Shown piece by piece: positions 35,343-48,683 of a stretch of 64,000 nucleotides of DNA. Each line of letters begins with the position of its first letter. Positions within the stretch are counted from its first letter, which is position 1. Under the pieces are notes generated by a model. That model was not told where the DNA came from and made no database searches. It saw only the letters and a list, made by a program, of their open reading frames with translations. Source of the DNA: Pyronema omphalodes (lineage: Eukaryota; Ascomycota; Pezizomycetes; Pezizales; Pyronemataceae); contig JAJJXM010000004.1 of assembly GCA_024516155.1 (NCBI GenBank), forward strand, positions 682,001 to 746,000, in the 5' to 3' direction. A program made the translations under genes and the position numbers.

Positions 35343-38300
35343 CCGGACTCCGGCCGGGCAGTACCCTGGTGGTTTGACCGGGCTTCAGTAACCTTAGTTG
35401 AACCAGACAGCATTACGTTGAAGCTCACAGTGTATACGTACCGGATACCTATGATGCACCGCATCTACTCTCATAGCACCAAACTTAGCTACATTCTCTC
35501 ATTTATTCAAATTTCTGGCCTCCAAAGCTCATAATCACCATATCTTCACCCAGAGTAAAATGATTATAACTTCTCGTCCTCGTTTGGTGACAGATACTGC
35601 TCTATGGTAGCTCCAAAGCTGCAAGCTTCAATTGGCGTTGCTAGTATTGGCACCTCTCTCATTTCTTGTTTCTAATAGCGGAGAGCGCATCATGTCCAAA
35701 GCCTAAGCTTTCAAGTCAGGGCTCCAAAGATCCAACTCAAAATTCTACCACACCTTCTGTGGTTCTGTAGCTCTTCATACTAACACAGCTCCATGGCTGT
35801 ACAGTACATATCCGTCAAATGACGATTTTTGAAGCTCCGAAGTCTAGATTCCCACTTTATTTCGACTCAACTCGAAGTGTTGATCAGCCTCGTTCGCCTT
35901 CTGCTATTCCCGCACCTACCACTTATAATAATCACAATTAAGCTATCCCCGCTTTCAATGTCTCCGCGGCGCCCCTAGGTTTTTGAGGCAGGGCAAGGAT
36001 CTAGACAACTTCAAGTATGCAAGGTAGATCAATCCTATGCAATGCCGATCAGGTCCATCACGGCCTCGAAGCTCGTGGCCAGGGGAATTCTGTTGTGCTT
36101 CTAGGAAAGGGGGATTTCAAGCTGTACTACCCGTGTTACTTCGCCTTGCTCCGCTGGAAAAGTATTGTTAGCCCTTGGGGTGGCTCAAGGACCATCATAT
36201 CGGCGCTTGTACCGCGGTACTCTAAGTAAGCATCTAGAGCGTTTAGCTTTTGTTTTTGGCGGCAATTACTGTAATTCGACATAGAACTGATTCTTTTTGT
36301 TCTTCTAGTAAATATTTTGCTTATGTGCTGACAATGTTATGGATATTGCGAAGCTCAACCGAAGAGTTCGTGCTTGGGTGACAAGCTCCGACGACGTCCT
36401 GCCCAGCTCGGCTAAAAATAAATACATACCCCCCTTGCTTGCACGCCACAGGAGAGCGTGCTTCACCTCCGCTTGCTACAGTCGGTATGTAACACGTGCA
36501 CCACATGCATCGCATGCCGACCGAGATGCTTCAGATGCGAAGAGATGCTTCACCTTTGTTTCGGCCAGCGTGCCGGCGAATTGACGCGGGGGCCATCACA
36601 GAATTTAATAGCTCCATTTTGGTGTACTCCAGAATACATGATAAGAAAATCTAAGACTGAAGACACCGATATACCGCATGTATTTTGAAATAAAAATAAA
36701 CATATCGGACGGAGATATCAACCTTAGAGCAGTCATCTATGCCGTGGGGAGACATAATTGTGCTTCTTGTTGCGGAAAAGTATAGATAAAAATGGATCAC
36801 GGAATACCTAGAAGGAAGCGAGTTGATGTGGCAACCAACCTGTGTTGTCAGCTGTGTGTACTCTGGGGATGTGTAGAAAAGTCGCTGCATACCCATGCAA
36901 ATAGACGCGGGGTGGTGGCCATTGACCTGAGGACAAAAATAGAACTGTCTGTCTGTCAAAATGAAAGCCGAATCTCACGGACGCCACGTTTTCTCGGTAT
37001 GGAGACGCTTAACACATTCTGCACACGTTTCTGCAGAGAATAAGAAAAATGAAAGAATATAGAGGAAGGACCCGATGGGTTGGTTGGTTGGTTGGATTGA
37101 CGCGGGAGGCGTTGCCATTGTTGATGGAGCTTCGAGCTTCGCGACAAAAATAGAGCCGTCAAAGGCCGGGTGATGATAGACCTGCGGAACATTCGACAAA
37201 AATAGGGCTGTCAAGATCAACGCCGTGGGTAAGCACAATCTGTTTGCTAGACAGACGGAAGGTGGGATAGAAGGTTGTGCATTGACATGGGGAGACAACC
37301 TTAGAGACGAAAATAGAGCTGTCAACTGGCTATCTCGGGACGATCAAGAAGGCTTCGAGGAAACATCTGCATTGGAAGGGTCAAATAATGTTCCGAATTG
37401 ACGCCCATGCGCCCCAAACTATCGCTTGGTGTCTTCGCTCTTCGAGTATTTCTGTCATACGGAATTGTGGATTCACAAAAATAGAGTTGCCAATAATCAT
37501 TGACGCTGAGAAGAAAAAAGAAAGAAAAATAGTTAGATTTGTAGAGTATGTCATTTTACTATAGTGAATATAGTGAAGTGAACCGTGAAATGGAAGTGGA
37601 AGACTGAAGAATTGAAGAATCTCCCGGGAAACATCGGATTGACGTAGTTCGAGGAATGAAAATAGAGTTTAAACATGCCAAGCTGCCAATACTGATGCCG
37701 ATGCTCCTGGAATCTAAATGCTCGGTAGCGCTGCCCTACCTATCAGCTGTTCACTGTAATACAGTCAGTAAAGGAATCATCAAAGTTCCAGTACCAGTAG
37801 ATCTGGAAACCCTGAAGCACAACTCATCTTCCGAACCGCCAGGTCTCATAATTCCGAACTAACTGATCCTACTCGGAGTTAATTTCAGATTATTCTGTTT
37901 GCTTCCAGGAGATTAGTGAGAGCGGATATGTAGAAGCTGCGTTGTGGTGTGCGTACGGTGCTGCTTCGTTGTCTCACGCGGGTACCAGCTACTCTAGCAA
38001 GCTAGATGTTCCCGGCGGCGGGCCGCTCGGGTGCACATTCCATAGATATCCAATTCCCTGAGATCCAATTCACTGAGATTCAATTCCATGCGATCCCTCG
38101 CCTTCATCTTATTCAAAATACGCAAAGTATGCCCAATATATGGATACTCTTGATACATTTTCAGTCGGCCAGGCTACTCATGGGTTATTTACAGGTTTCA
38201 TTGGTCTTTGCGGAGCCTTGCTCACGAATTCAGTAAAAGATTATGCCTTTTGTTTCGTGAGGTCTTATACCATCATCTTATCTAAATCCTTAAATCTTGG

Positions 38301-41300
38301 ATTCTATGTAAATATGTTGATTCAATAAATTTCATAAATTCTATGAACTACACCGGGGTTTGATCATCTCAGCCGCTTGGATACACCTGGAAGATAGAAT
38401 CTCGATGTTCTCTCCGCCCCGGGTTCATTCGATTCGTAGATCCATAGGAATTTGGTTCCATCGTTTCGACCTCATCTCGCTCAGATACGCGAAATTTGCA
38501 TCAATCATCGGGCCGCCATAAACCATCGATACACCACCATACCTCTACTCTAGAGCATGCAGAGTGCAGTTCCCGCATATACATACGGGATCTTCATACA
38601 TAAGGAAGCATAAGGCTACCCGGGGCTGCGATGATTTCGATGATTACAGGGGTTCTGCATCACGCCGCCATGGCAATTGCATACATAAACCCGTTGTGTG
38701 GAGATGGCGGATATGTACAACACAGAAATGTAGTTGGCGGTGCATAAACCTACCGCCCGCCACTCACTTGCAATCATTTTGCACATCGGTCAGAGATGAT
38801 GGACACTCATGAACATGAGATTATGATACCGTCACTTGTCTTGTTTCTACATGGTCTATCATTTGTATTTTTTTGAGTCGGATCGCAACCAAATATGAGG
38901 ATTGCGGCAGGCGAAAAATTGGTAAACCGAGGATCGCGGGACCTGAACAGAGTTTAAAGATCAGGTAACAGGCTATCGGTTCGCTGTGGGTTCTGTTTGA
39001 GATGTGGCCAACGTAGCTGAAGGCAAAATGCGGGCAGCAAAAGCCGGGAATCGCCACCTCCACTTGCAACTCGCCACTTATGGAAATTGGCCGCTGTGCT
39101 TCTCTGCTCGTCAGGCTTCGCTGCTGCTTGCTGGGCTGTGTTGGGCCGTGCCATGCTTCACTCCTGCTACTCTCTACTCTGCCTGTCACGATTTCCCGGG
39201 CCAAGAATTTACTCGAAATAAATGCTCTATTTCTCGGTGTAATTTTGTCTGGCTTGTGAATATGATTGAAGTTCAAAATATTTGAAGGTATTTGGAGATT
39301 TTAGAAAATTTTGATGAACTCTTGGAAGCCTTGAATATTTGATATGCAAGTACTTGGAGCATTCAGCACTTGTAAAATCCATGGCGACCTTGGAAGGTCT
39401 TTGGCAAGCCTCGCAGAAATGTCCTTCGCCACGGTAACACCTTCCCCATCCTGTCATAGTCCGTAGATCATTGTTACATACCTGAGGGGTACCTGAGCGG
39501 TTTCAACTGAGCAGGGTCTTGTGGACGAAATGAGCACCTAGGTGTGTACCTATCATCTTTCTCTGAGCCCTCTAAACTAGGGACCGGTTGATTGAGAGAT
39601 CAACGTAGAGATATTGCCATGGATCAACTAGGGATTTCATGGAAGATTGTTCGCGGTGTGAATAGTTTACTGTATTTACTGGGGGGGTTTTTTTTTTCAG
39701 CTGGCCATAGAGGGTTGTTTGTTTGGATTTTATGCCCCCTTTTGGGTAAGAAAAAAAGATACCATTGCATGCACCGAGGGTGATACAAACAATGGCATCG
39801 TTGACAGGGCTGGCTGGCTTTCTTGAAAAGAACTCTTTTATCCAAGGAAACAGTATTTTGCCTCGCCTTGTCCAGTCCAGTTTCTGTCCTCATTGCTTTC
39901 TGCAGACGCACGGGATTTGGTATTTCCAAAACAGGCACAGGCACAGGCACAGGAACGAGCCCTAGTGTTGTTTGTGATTATTGTGTATTCTTCCATGGAC
40001 AAAAAAATGTGTGTTGAGTATCGAGTAGATATGTAGCAGACTGATAAAGATATAGCCTACTACTTACTTGTCGATAAAAACTCTCGTCGGCTTGAGATTC
40101 TCCATTTACTACGTACTATCGGGCATCTCTATCACAAAGTAGCACCTTGACAATTGAAGCGGTCAAGATGCTGCTTCGACTTGCTCTGTTGACGCCCGGC
40201 TGCGCTGTTTAACGCCCGGTAGAATTTACCGTCCGTTAACCCTAACGCGGGTTGTTGACTGAAAACATATGATCGTCTGCAAGCTACGAGTGGTAAGGCG
40301 GGAGGGCGGAAAAAAAGAGCATGAAGAGAGGAGAATGGAGAGGGGGGATATGGAGAATAGTGAGTTGATGGTGGGAATGGGGCGAGGGCATGAAGAATAA
40401 GTAATGGAAGGAGAGAAGAGGAACACGGAAGATGGCTAAGAAACGCCGAAGAAATCAGAAAGCGAGGAAGGAAACAAGTATTTACAACGTGATCTATGAT
40501 GTTATCAGTGATGTTATGATGTTGTTATGATGTCTACTGCCCTGACCGAGAAAAAGCATAACGGGAAAGAGCACCAGCCCGTTTACCACTTCGCCCATCA
40601 GTGCCACTCCAAGGGCTGGGAGGGCCCTTGATGAATACTGACGATTATACATAATTCTCGATGATTTAATACTTATATCCGTAACTGTGATTGTAGTCCT
40701 TCAACCGGAGGGCATTTTGGCGTATCCGTGAAGGTATCTGATGACTTTGCGCGTCCTTTGCACATGGCACCATATCTTCTAAATTCTCCGGGCCCCTGAG
40801 CGACCGCGATCCTGAAGGCTGCTCTTGAACAGGCTTGTAAAAATGGGCCGCTCGTCGCCTATTATTTCTCACCCCACCCCCCTTCGCTCCCCAGGCCAGT
40901 ATCACAGCAGCGGTGTGTTACAGGACCAACACTTCGAGTTTTTGAGTTACGCACCTCCACCTCCACCCCCCCGATTCAACTACTGAGCAAGCATCCTTCA
41001 CCTCCCATTCCTTTCTCCTTCACCTTTCACCATCGTCCACTTCCACCCTCTCCCCGTCCGTCCTTCCCTCGGCAGCGTCTTGAACTAGACCGTAAGTCGG
41101 TTCACAGTTTTCTCCGACGAGCACGTCTCTTAATTCGCGTCGTCTGTACTTCGACTGCCCGTTTTCTATACCATTTCTGCAAACCTGTTCGGTCTGCTTG
41201 CTTTCTCGTGCTGAGCACGTTCTCCCACCCTCGATAGCAAAGACATCACCCCGACCTCAACTCATCGACTTACAACAATAATTACGACTCCATTGGATCC

Positions 41301-41721
41301 TAGAAGCCGCACAGCTGAAGAATCGCACCGTGTCGCATCGCGTACTCGTTCGAAAAACTCAACTCTTATTATCCCAGGCTTTCTGCTCTTGTCATACCTG
41401 GCAATACACTCTTCTACTCCCCTGAAGTCATCCGACATCTAGTCTTAGGACGTTGGTCTTCGCAGAATAGGCCGCCACACATACTTGAACCGGCTAGTGT
41501 AAATTCTGGAAAAGGGACAAGTTCCTTTTGTATCTGATTGCTACTTTTTTTTCCGCTTTAATTAAGCTTCCAGTGGTCGCATTTCTCGATACTCAGCACA
41601 ACAGAAGTACTCCTTTTAGAGAGTGCCAGAATCGATTTCGCCTACCTAATCGGTCCTTTTTATCTTCTGGTCGCTCACCGACACTCCCTCCTTTTTTTCA
41701 ACAAATCTTTCGCCATAGAGC
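35343..41721. other. long gene-free stretch
   Basis: No convincing gene. Highlights are the 18-bp motif family at 36932-37670 (listed separately) and, from about 40.96 kb, a C/T-rich region that is probably promoter and long 5' UTR of the Q-rich gene at 41722. Short open frames, for example at 36017-36229 and 38140-38328, have no domain and are not called. Confidence 0.6.
36932..37670. repeat. dispersed GACAAAAATAGAGCTGTC motif family
   Basis: Six related 16-18 bp motifs occur in 740 bp, all in the same orientation: 36932-36949, 37143-37160, 37195-37212, 37306-37323, 37474-37491 and 37655-37670. The consensus GACAAAAATAGAGCTGTC has complementary ends (GACA/TGTC). Between them, ATTGACGC or close variants recur (about 37097, 37281, 37395, 37495, 37638). 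Spacing is irregular (52-211 bp), so this is not a simple tandem array. Confidence 0.75.
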
Positions 41722-43248
41722 ATGAACGCAGGCGGGCTTGCGCAGATGACGTACAACGGCTTTCAACGGGACGCCACTCCTTCTTACGGCTCTAGGGGAA
41801 AGGGCTCTCACCTACGCAATATTTCCGTCACCGGCACTCCTGCCCCTTCGGAGAATCAACCGGTTCCAACTCCTAGAACTGCTCGCTCGCAGCTTCTAGC
41901 TGGTCTGAGGACAGCACCTAAGACGCCGACTCCGAGTTCCGCAGCCGATCATGGCTATGACAACCATGACAACAGCAGGTACACTGGCATTAGCGTGGGA
42001 TGGACAGGTTTAAACACTGGCAACACCAGCATGGGCCCTCGGGGTCAAAGATTACCTACTCCCCCGACCTCCTCTTCCCCTGCCATTCAGGTCAACGACG
42101 GAGACGTTGAGGAGTATGAGTGGTTTGACGAAATGAACTCGAAGATGGGAGGAATGATGTTAAATCAGAATGCTGCACAGTACCAGAATCAGATATCAAC
42201 AGCGGCGAAGGTTCAGCAATTGCAGCATCAGCTTGCACAGCTACAAATGCAGCAGGCTGCTTACTCTGCTACTCCACCTATGAGTCCTGGATTAGCTATG
42301 TATGGAAATAACGCCAGTATGCAATACAACAACCCGCAATACCAATACGGGGCACAGGGCAACGGTTTCGTGCAACAATTCACCATGCAGCAGCTCCAGC
42401 ATGTATACCAGCTCCAGCAGCTTCAGCTCCAGCACCAGGCACAGCAGGCAGCGGCTTTGCAAATTCGCGAGCAACAGATTCGCGAGTACCAAGCCCAAAG
42501 ACAACAGCAGCAACAACGCGACCAACAATACCAGCAACCGATTGCGCAAGTCGAAGTTAACCCGCAAAACAATCGTTCCGGCTCGCCTCCCAAACTGAAC
42601 CATCAGCAATCATCTAATAATATAAACAATTCCCAAGCCCCATCTGTAGCGGCCAACTCTTCTGCCGCAGCTGGATTTAGACGCGGTCATAGAAAGGCCT
42701 CATCTTTATCCACTTGCACAATTGTTGTTAACAATGCAGAAGTTGCTGAGGCCCCCAGAACCTCCCTTCCAAACCTGAACAACATCCCAACGACTCCTAT
42801 GACTGCAACCTTTGCCCCGGGACACGCCAGCGGTACCCACCCCACCCGTCAACCCCGTGGACCTCCTTCCATTGAGGAACTCAAAGCGAAGCCTACTTCA
42901 AAGGATGAAGGATCGAAGAACTTTGCAACTCGTCAACGGCGTCGTGCTGTTTCTAAGTTGGTGTCGGCGTCCACCGAAAGAAGAACCGCTAGGTCCACTT
43001 CAGGAACTGCTTCCGCGGGCGGAACTATGACTCCTGTGTCTGAAAATGAGGATTTTGCGTTTCAGGAAACGGAATCGGTCGCCTCTGGTCAGGGAAGAAA
43101 CTCCCGCCAGAGCCAAAGAGATGACAACAGCAACAACAATTCTTCGGATGAGGGTTCGGCCAAGTCTGGAAACAGATTTGGAAAGAAGAGCCTTAGGCCA
43201 GTTTTGGCCCAGACCGCCACCGACAAGAGGAGAAGTGCCATGTTCTAA
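41722..43248 (+). CDS. Q-rich conserved fungal protein of unknown role
   Basis: A single exon of 508 residues. The N-terminal 110 residues are Ser/Thr/Pro rich with several TP sites (PVPTPRTA, TPPTSS). Residues about 145-280 are Q-rich, with VQQLQHQLAQLQMQQ and QLQQLQLQHQAQQAAALQIREQQIREYQAQRQQQQQRDQ, probably a coiled coil or prion-like segment. A compact conserved-looking block, RGPPSIEELKAKPTSKDEGSKNFATRQRRRAVSKLV, lies at about 376-413, and the tail is low complexity. From memory, a similar 'GSKNFATRQRRRA' block is in ascomycete proteins annotated as spindle poison sensitivity protein Scp3, but I cannot verify this and the function is unknown. There is no membrane segment. A pyrimidine-rich leader of several hundred bases precedes the ATG, typical of fungal regulatory genes. 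Confidence 0.85.
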   Translation: MNAGGLAQMTYNGFQRDATPSYGSRGKGSHLRNISVTGTPAPSENQPVPTPRTARSQLLAGLRTAPKTPTPSSAADHGYDNHDNSRYTGISVGWTGLNTGNTSMGPRGQRLPTPPTSSSPAIQVNDGDVEEYEWFDEMNSKMGGMMLNQNAAQYQNQISTAAKVQQLQHQLAQLQMQQAAYSATPPMSPGLAMYGNNASMQYNNPQYQYGAQGNGFVQQFTMQQLQHVYQLQQLQLQHQAQQAAALQIREQQIREYQAQRQQQQQRDQQYQQPIAQVEVNPQNNRSGSPPKLNHQQSSNNINNSQAPSVAANSSAAAGFRRGHRKASSLSTCTIVVNNAEVAEAPRTSLPNLNNIPTTPMTATFAPGHASGTHPTRQPRGPPSIEELKAKPTSKDEGSKNFATRQRRRAVSKLVSASTERRTARSTSGTASAGGTMTPVSENEDFAFQETESVASGQGRNSRQSQRDDNSNNNSSDEGSAKSGNRFGKKSLRPVLAQTATDKRRSAMF

Positions 43249-43971
43249 ATATGTGGCCAGAGTCAGTATTTGGTTATGATTGGGCGAATGGAGTGGTGGG
43301 GACAATGGAAGCAGAATGGTGGATGGAAAGATGTCTTTTTTTATCGTGATTATTTTGCGCGCTGTTGTGATCACTGTTGCTATCTGTTTTGCTAGGCTGT
43401 CGTGTTATTTCTGTTGTTGTTATTTTCTGTTGCATTCGTCGGGATTCCTTTTTTTTCTTGCTGGTTGTTGATTTGTGATACATTCTTTATGCCAAGGAAG
43501 GGCCTGCTTTTTTTTTCCAAGTTGGACGGGACGAGATGCGCCGATACCTTTTTGTGGGAGTGGAGTGAGAGAAGATCCGAAGTTGGATGGAGTCCAGGAG
43601 GCATTAAAACTGCCGAACCAGCTTGAAGGAGAAGCTGGAGTAAAACTCCACATGGTTGCGGGTTGGAGGCGAGCCCGAGAGTTGGGTGGGACACGCCCGA
43701 ATTTGTTTGTCCTATGGTTGGACGTTAGGACCTTTGATGTATTTATTATAACAATATCAATAGAGCGTTAAAGGAACTGTTTAGTGAGGACCGTGATTTT
43801 GCACCGCTGATGTGTAGGTAGTCATAGAAAAAGTCCAGGCGTATCACGCTCAACCATCGTGCTCTACAGCCCCACTTACCATATAGAATGATACCACAAC
43901 TTCTCCTTCAACTGTTTCTACAGCTTAACTGCCTCTTAGACTGTTCAACTCGGGTCTGTATCTGAGGGGGT

Positions 43972-43989
43972 GGGGGGGGGGGGGGGGGG
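43972..43989. repeat. poly(G) run, 18 bases
   Basis: Eighteen G preceded by GAGGGGGT. Confidence 0.95.
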
Positions 43990-45467
43990 TGTTGCCGAGT
44001 ATTGATGAAATAACCAACCGCCACGACTATGAACGCCCAACAGAAATAATTCCATCTGCCTTCTACTGCGTTCCGGTCCGATTCACCGGGAACCCTCACA
44101 AAAATCTCCAACGAGATATCCGGACATATCCAAAGTCGGCCATGATACGTCTCACGCTCTCAGTCAAACACATTGTCTCGATGCTCCAGGCTTTCAGGTT
44201 CATGGGGATCTCACTCATTCCGCATCATCTGACTGGAATGGGTACCGTAATCCACTCATCAGGATAACGTTATCCGCTTGTGGAATGAGTTTTGAGTCTT
44301 TGAAAAAAAAAAAAGAGGAAGAAGATGATGAAGAAGAAGAGAGATAGAGATAGCGATAATAAAAGATTAGGAGCGTCTTATGTAGACTTTTTCGAGCTGG
44401 TAACCGGTACTGGTCCGGAGATCGTAAGATGTCAATATTGTCGATGTTACCTATTACCGATATTGCCGATGGAATACTTTTTGTTTTTGTTTTTGTTTTT
44501 ATTCAGCATGGCAACAGGAAGGAGGACAAAACAAAAAAAAAACGACAAAGAAAAAAAAAAAAAAAAAAAGAAAAGTCGTGATGAAAAAAAAGAGGAGATG
44601 GGATGGAAAGTACGGTCTATAAAGTCCTTGGTGGTATGGAATTGGTGTTTGTAGCTATAGCATACTGGATACCTGATAATGGGTAACTGGTTGGAGTTCC
44701 GGTAATTTGTAATGGGATACGGGAATAGTTGATTGTGTTTTAATATGGAATTGATGGGATTGATGGGATTTGGAAATTGGAAATTGGAGGGTTTTGATGG
44801 TTTGGAGAATTTAGAGAGTGGAAAGAATAGAGAGAATCGGAAGAGGATGGTTAATCTCATGAACTGGAAAAGTATAGTGAATCTGTACTGTGAGAATCTA
44901 GACTGAGAATCTAGACTATGAGGATCAAGACTGTGAGGATTTAAGTTTTCAGAGAGATCAACGGAACCTAAGAATTCATGGTACCGGAAATAAAAGATGC
45001 TGGGCGATAGATAAGCGAGCCGATTCCCGATTTTCATCCTCTCCCCCCAGATGGCTAGAATAGTGCCATATTGTTTGGACTTTGTGTCCACATCCCACAA
45101 TCCGCTCTAAAGAATGGACAATAAACAGATATCGATATCTAATATCTACATACATCTGTTGCATGAACATGACAAACCCAGACAGCGAAATCCGATATCA
45201 ACGTGGCTATCGAAGAGTGATAGTTCATGCATCGAGATCTTGTTAGCCGAGCTTTAAACGTTATCTGGTTATATTTATGCTAGGTCTAGTGAACGAGTAA
45301 ACGAATGAATGAATGAATAAATAAATAAACAAATGGGCCGCAGCTTTCTCGAACGGGGCAATGCCTTGGCCGTCCCCTCCCTCCCCCATAAAAGCACCTC
45401 AGTTAGTTAATACACCCAGACACAACCGAAAGCGGAACTACATACCTGAAACCCAGATACTCCAGCC

Positions 45468-46089
45468 AATGGGTGGCTTCCCGGAGTGTCTGCGAAAACT
45501 CTCCAGATTATAGAATCTATTCCTAAATAAACGCGCCATCCCGCGGACCATTTTTCGGCTGATTTCCTAATGTAGCGAAAAGGTGTGAAATGTAAAAATA
45601 TCGCTTGCACTTGTAAATGGAGAGCTTTATTGTAATATGCTTACATTGTTGAGTTACTCTTACAAATTTGCTTTCATATTTTGTGGTGGTTGTGATTTTG
45701 TTGCGTGCGGGCACGAAGCATAGCTAACATCACCAACTCCACCCAGCTTCGTCAACATCACCAACCCCGCCCGCTCTTGTCGCTGTAGCAACGTAGAGTT
45801 CTCAGCTTTCGGCGCGTCGCTTCGTATGTAGTCAACACACCCTCATTTCTTTTTTTCTGCGCTATGCAATGCAGTCTGTAAGTCTTAGCTTCTTTGGTAC
45901 GCGCTAACCCAACTACGCTGATACGTGCGTCTGAGCAGACCCCACCCTTGCGAGTGTATAGAGTTAAATCTGGGGGCCGCTGGCTCTAAACGAGATCCGC
46001 CGAAAACCGTTAGCTTCCTTCATTTCACGTTAGACTCTTCCATTTCAAGGTTCGCAGTTTTCCTCGGACACCCCGGGAAGCCACCCATT
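45468..46089. repeat. inverted repeat pair, possible foldback element
   Basis: AATGGGTGGCTTCCCGGAGTGTC at 45468-45490 matches the reverse complement of 46067-46089 at 22 of 23 positions. Weaker similarity extends inward (GAGTTTTCGCAG versus GCAGTTTTCC; GCCGAAAA in both arms). No target duplication is obvious, so it could be an old element or an inverted duplication. The 576 bp between the arms has no gene. Confidence 0.5.
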
Positions 46090-48683
46090 ATAGCATTATC
46101 TAACTCCGTGTTGATACATACACCCATAATTTCTCCTCCGATGACAGCTGAGGCTGGAGATGACTTGTAAGTTGTAACATCTATAAATAACCGGTATTTG
46201 AAACGTGGTTTGAAACAGAATGCTATAATCCTGGTTTAGACGAACCCGAATCCTTGGAGCCTGTGAATTATAGAGCTACATATATCCTGGACTGTTGTAC
46301 TCACTCGTACGAAACTTAAAGTATAAACTATGAATTATAAAGGCTAAAGATTAAAGCTTAAGGTGTAATTAAGCATGGAGAGCGTTGAGAGGTATCGGAT
46401 AAGCTTTCAATTATTCAAGCTTCTAACCACCCAATCATCCGAGCTTCTGTAAGTTTATGTATCTATTCATATGTCTATCTACAACATATAGCTTCAAGTC
46501 AAAGTCAACCTATTCCCACATAACCATCAATATTGGGACACAAACACCATTCGCTTAACAGTTTACAGCTCCTTCCAGGTCCTATGTAGCACATCTTTAG
46601 GCGAGGGTAGGCTGGGGTCTGGGGGGTGTTAGGGGCCTTTTCTAAGCTTCTTCGAGGCAGCGACTTTACGGCTCCCGGGGAGCTATAATACTCGGATTAT
46701 GGTGCATACCCGGGAACTTATTCAAGTTATGCTATTCGGAATTGACAGTTTGATAATTCTACACCGCCGATAATCTAAGCGAGGGTCTGAAAACACGAGA
46801 ACCCAAGAACCCGAAAATCCAAACTCTAACCTAAAATCCGAGATTCTAAGAATCTAAAAATCTGAGAGTCAACGAGACGGAGAACCTGACAGGTGGCCTA
46901 GCATAACTACCCGATATTCCTCCTGCATCCTCCAAAAAGAAGAAATATATACATTTCCCTATACTTAATACTTCATCAACGAAGCTATATATACCTATGT
47001 ACTAAAAACCTATAGTTTAAACTAAAGATGTTTTTCTAAGGATTTCTTTACAGATATACCAGTTGAGTTTATATTTGAATCTTCAAATCTCAGTCAAGCA
47101 CATCTAAGCTTCAAGCTCAAGCTCCGAGCTCCAAGCTCCCAGCTCCCAGCTCGCCAAGCTACATTTTTTATCTAAGCTTAGTTAGTCCAGCCCAGCCAGT
47201 CCCAGCCGAGCTCCAATATACGCAGGCCCATAGTGACTATGTCATCGCACGGTTGCCTATTCCTACTCAACGAGATTCCTACAGACACATACAAAGCTAT
47301 GATTGGGGTTTAATCCATATGTACACCCAAAAATGGCCTGTTTTGGTTTTTTATTATTATGTATGGTTTGCTCTGTATGCGTAATCTCGGAACTAATATA
47401 ATCTTGAGATAAATATCTGATGATATATAGTATAGGATATATGATACGCTACATATCGCCACTACAATCTACAGCTTTTTAATAAGGCAAGAAATATTGT
47501 TGGTGGTGGGTTATGTGTAAGAAGGGTGTGTGTGGATGTCGACAATGGATATGCTATGATAGAGCTTTTACTGATATGTAAAATGTAATGGATATACTAT
47601 TGCGCTGCTTAGCTGTTTAACTGTTTAGCTGCTTAGTTGATTGGATACAAGAACCCCAAGTCGTTCTATGTATACCCGTATATTTATTTTCAAGTTCCAG
47701 AGCATTATATACAGAGGTGTAGGATGTAGGGCGTAAGGTGTATGGCGTAAGGTGTAGGTTGTATCCTATTTAATCCTATTTGATCCTATTATTTCATTTC
47801 ATTTTTCCATCGGTACTTTTCTGAACCCCCAAGTGCTTAGTATACAAGTCATAAACAAGTTTCTCTTCTCACCTTTCTATAAGGTAACTATAGCTGCCGC
47901 CTAGCTACTCCATTGACAGTTTCTATGACTCGTAAGTAAGTAAATAGGTAGAGAAGTAGCGACTATTCTGCTGTAAGTAACATGTAACTGATATGAGCCG
48001 GGATTGTAACGGTTCGAGACTGTAACATGGTATCTAGGGGGGTTGCATTTAGGTACGTTACGGTACGTGAAGCTGGAAATAATTTTGCAGCTTTTTTTCT
48101 CGTGTCGTTGAGGTTGGATTCGTATCTAGAATTTTCAAGTCTCAAGAAAAAGGTCTAGAAACAGGGAGTTGGCTGGCTTGGTTGATATGGAAAGTTAGTG
48201 GACTGGAGCTGGGGTTTGCTTTGTGGGGAGTTGGAGATTCGTTACGGCTGTGTTGTGTGAACTTGCTTGACGCGGGTTTATGAGCTGAAGTAGATTGGGC
48301 TGTTTGCTCATACTTTGATACCGTAATGCAGGATTTGGAGGTGCCGTTGGAGACGATGGTGTATGATAACTATAACTTCTAGAGCGGATATATCTTTCTA
48401 CAGACACATATTTCTAGGGTAACCGTTCGACATTTGAATCCAAAGAGTAGATTTTAATTCCATTTCCATCCACAGTATGATTTTGACTGGTTATCAAGTA
48501 TTTTAACTTCCCAATCCCACATCTGCAACAAAAGAATCGAGATATTCGTAAATAATATACAATGAGCATTCCACCTTTTCATCATGCAACCATATTTTCA
48601 GGCGCAATACTTTTACAGCCCTTTACCATGCTTCCATGTTTCCATGCCTCCATCTATCACCTCTCACCACCCAGCCGCTAAAT

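Larger units (their letters stand above)
43249..48683. other. long gene-free stretch
   Basis: No convincing gene in 5.4 kb. It includes the 3' flank of the Q-rich gene, a poly(G) run (43972-43989), A-rich tracts near 44.53-44.57 kb, an inverted repeat pair (45468 and 46067) and AT-rich sequence with many AAGCTT/GAGCTC-type short repeats near 47.1 kb. Open frames are low complexity or short. Confidence 0.6.

Noticed and set aside
36017..36229. 70-residue open frame
   Set aside because: Short, with no homology I recognise and no splice partners nearby.
44447..45100. 217-residue minus-strand frame rich in Phe, Ser and Asn
   Set aside because: It crosses poly(A)/poly(T) tracts and short repeats; it looks like low-complexity intergenic sequence.
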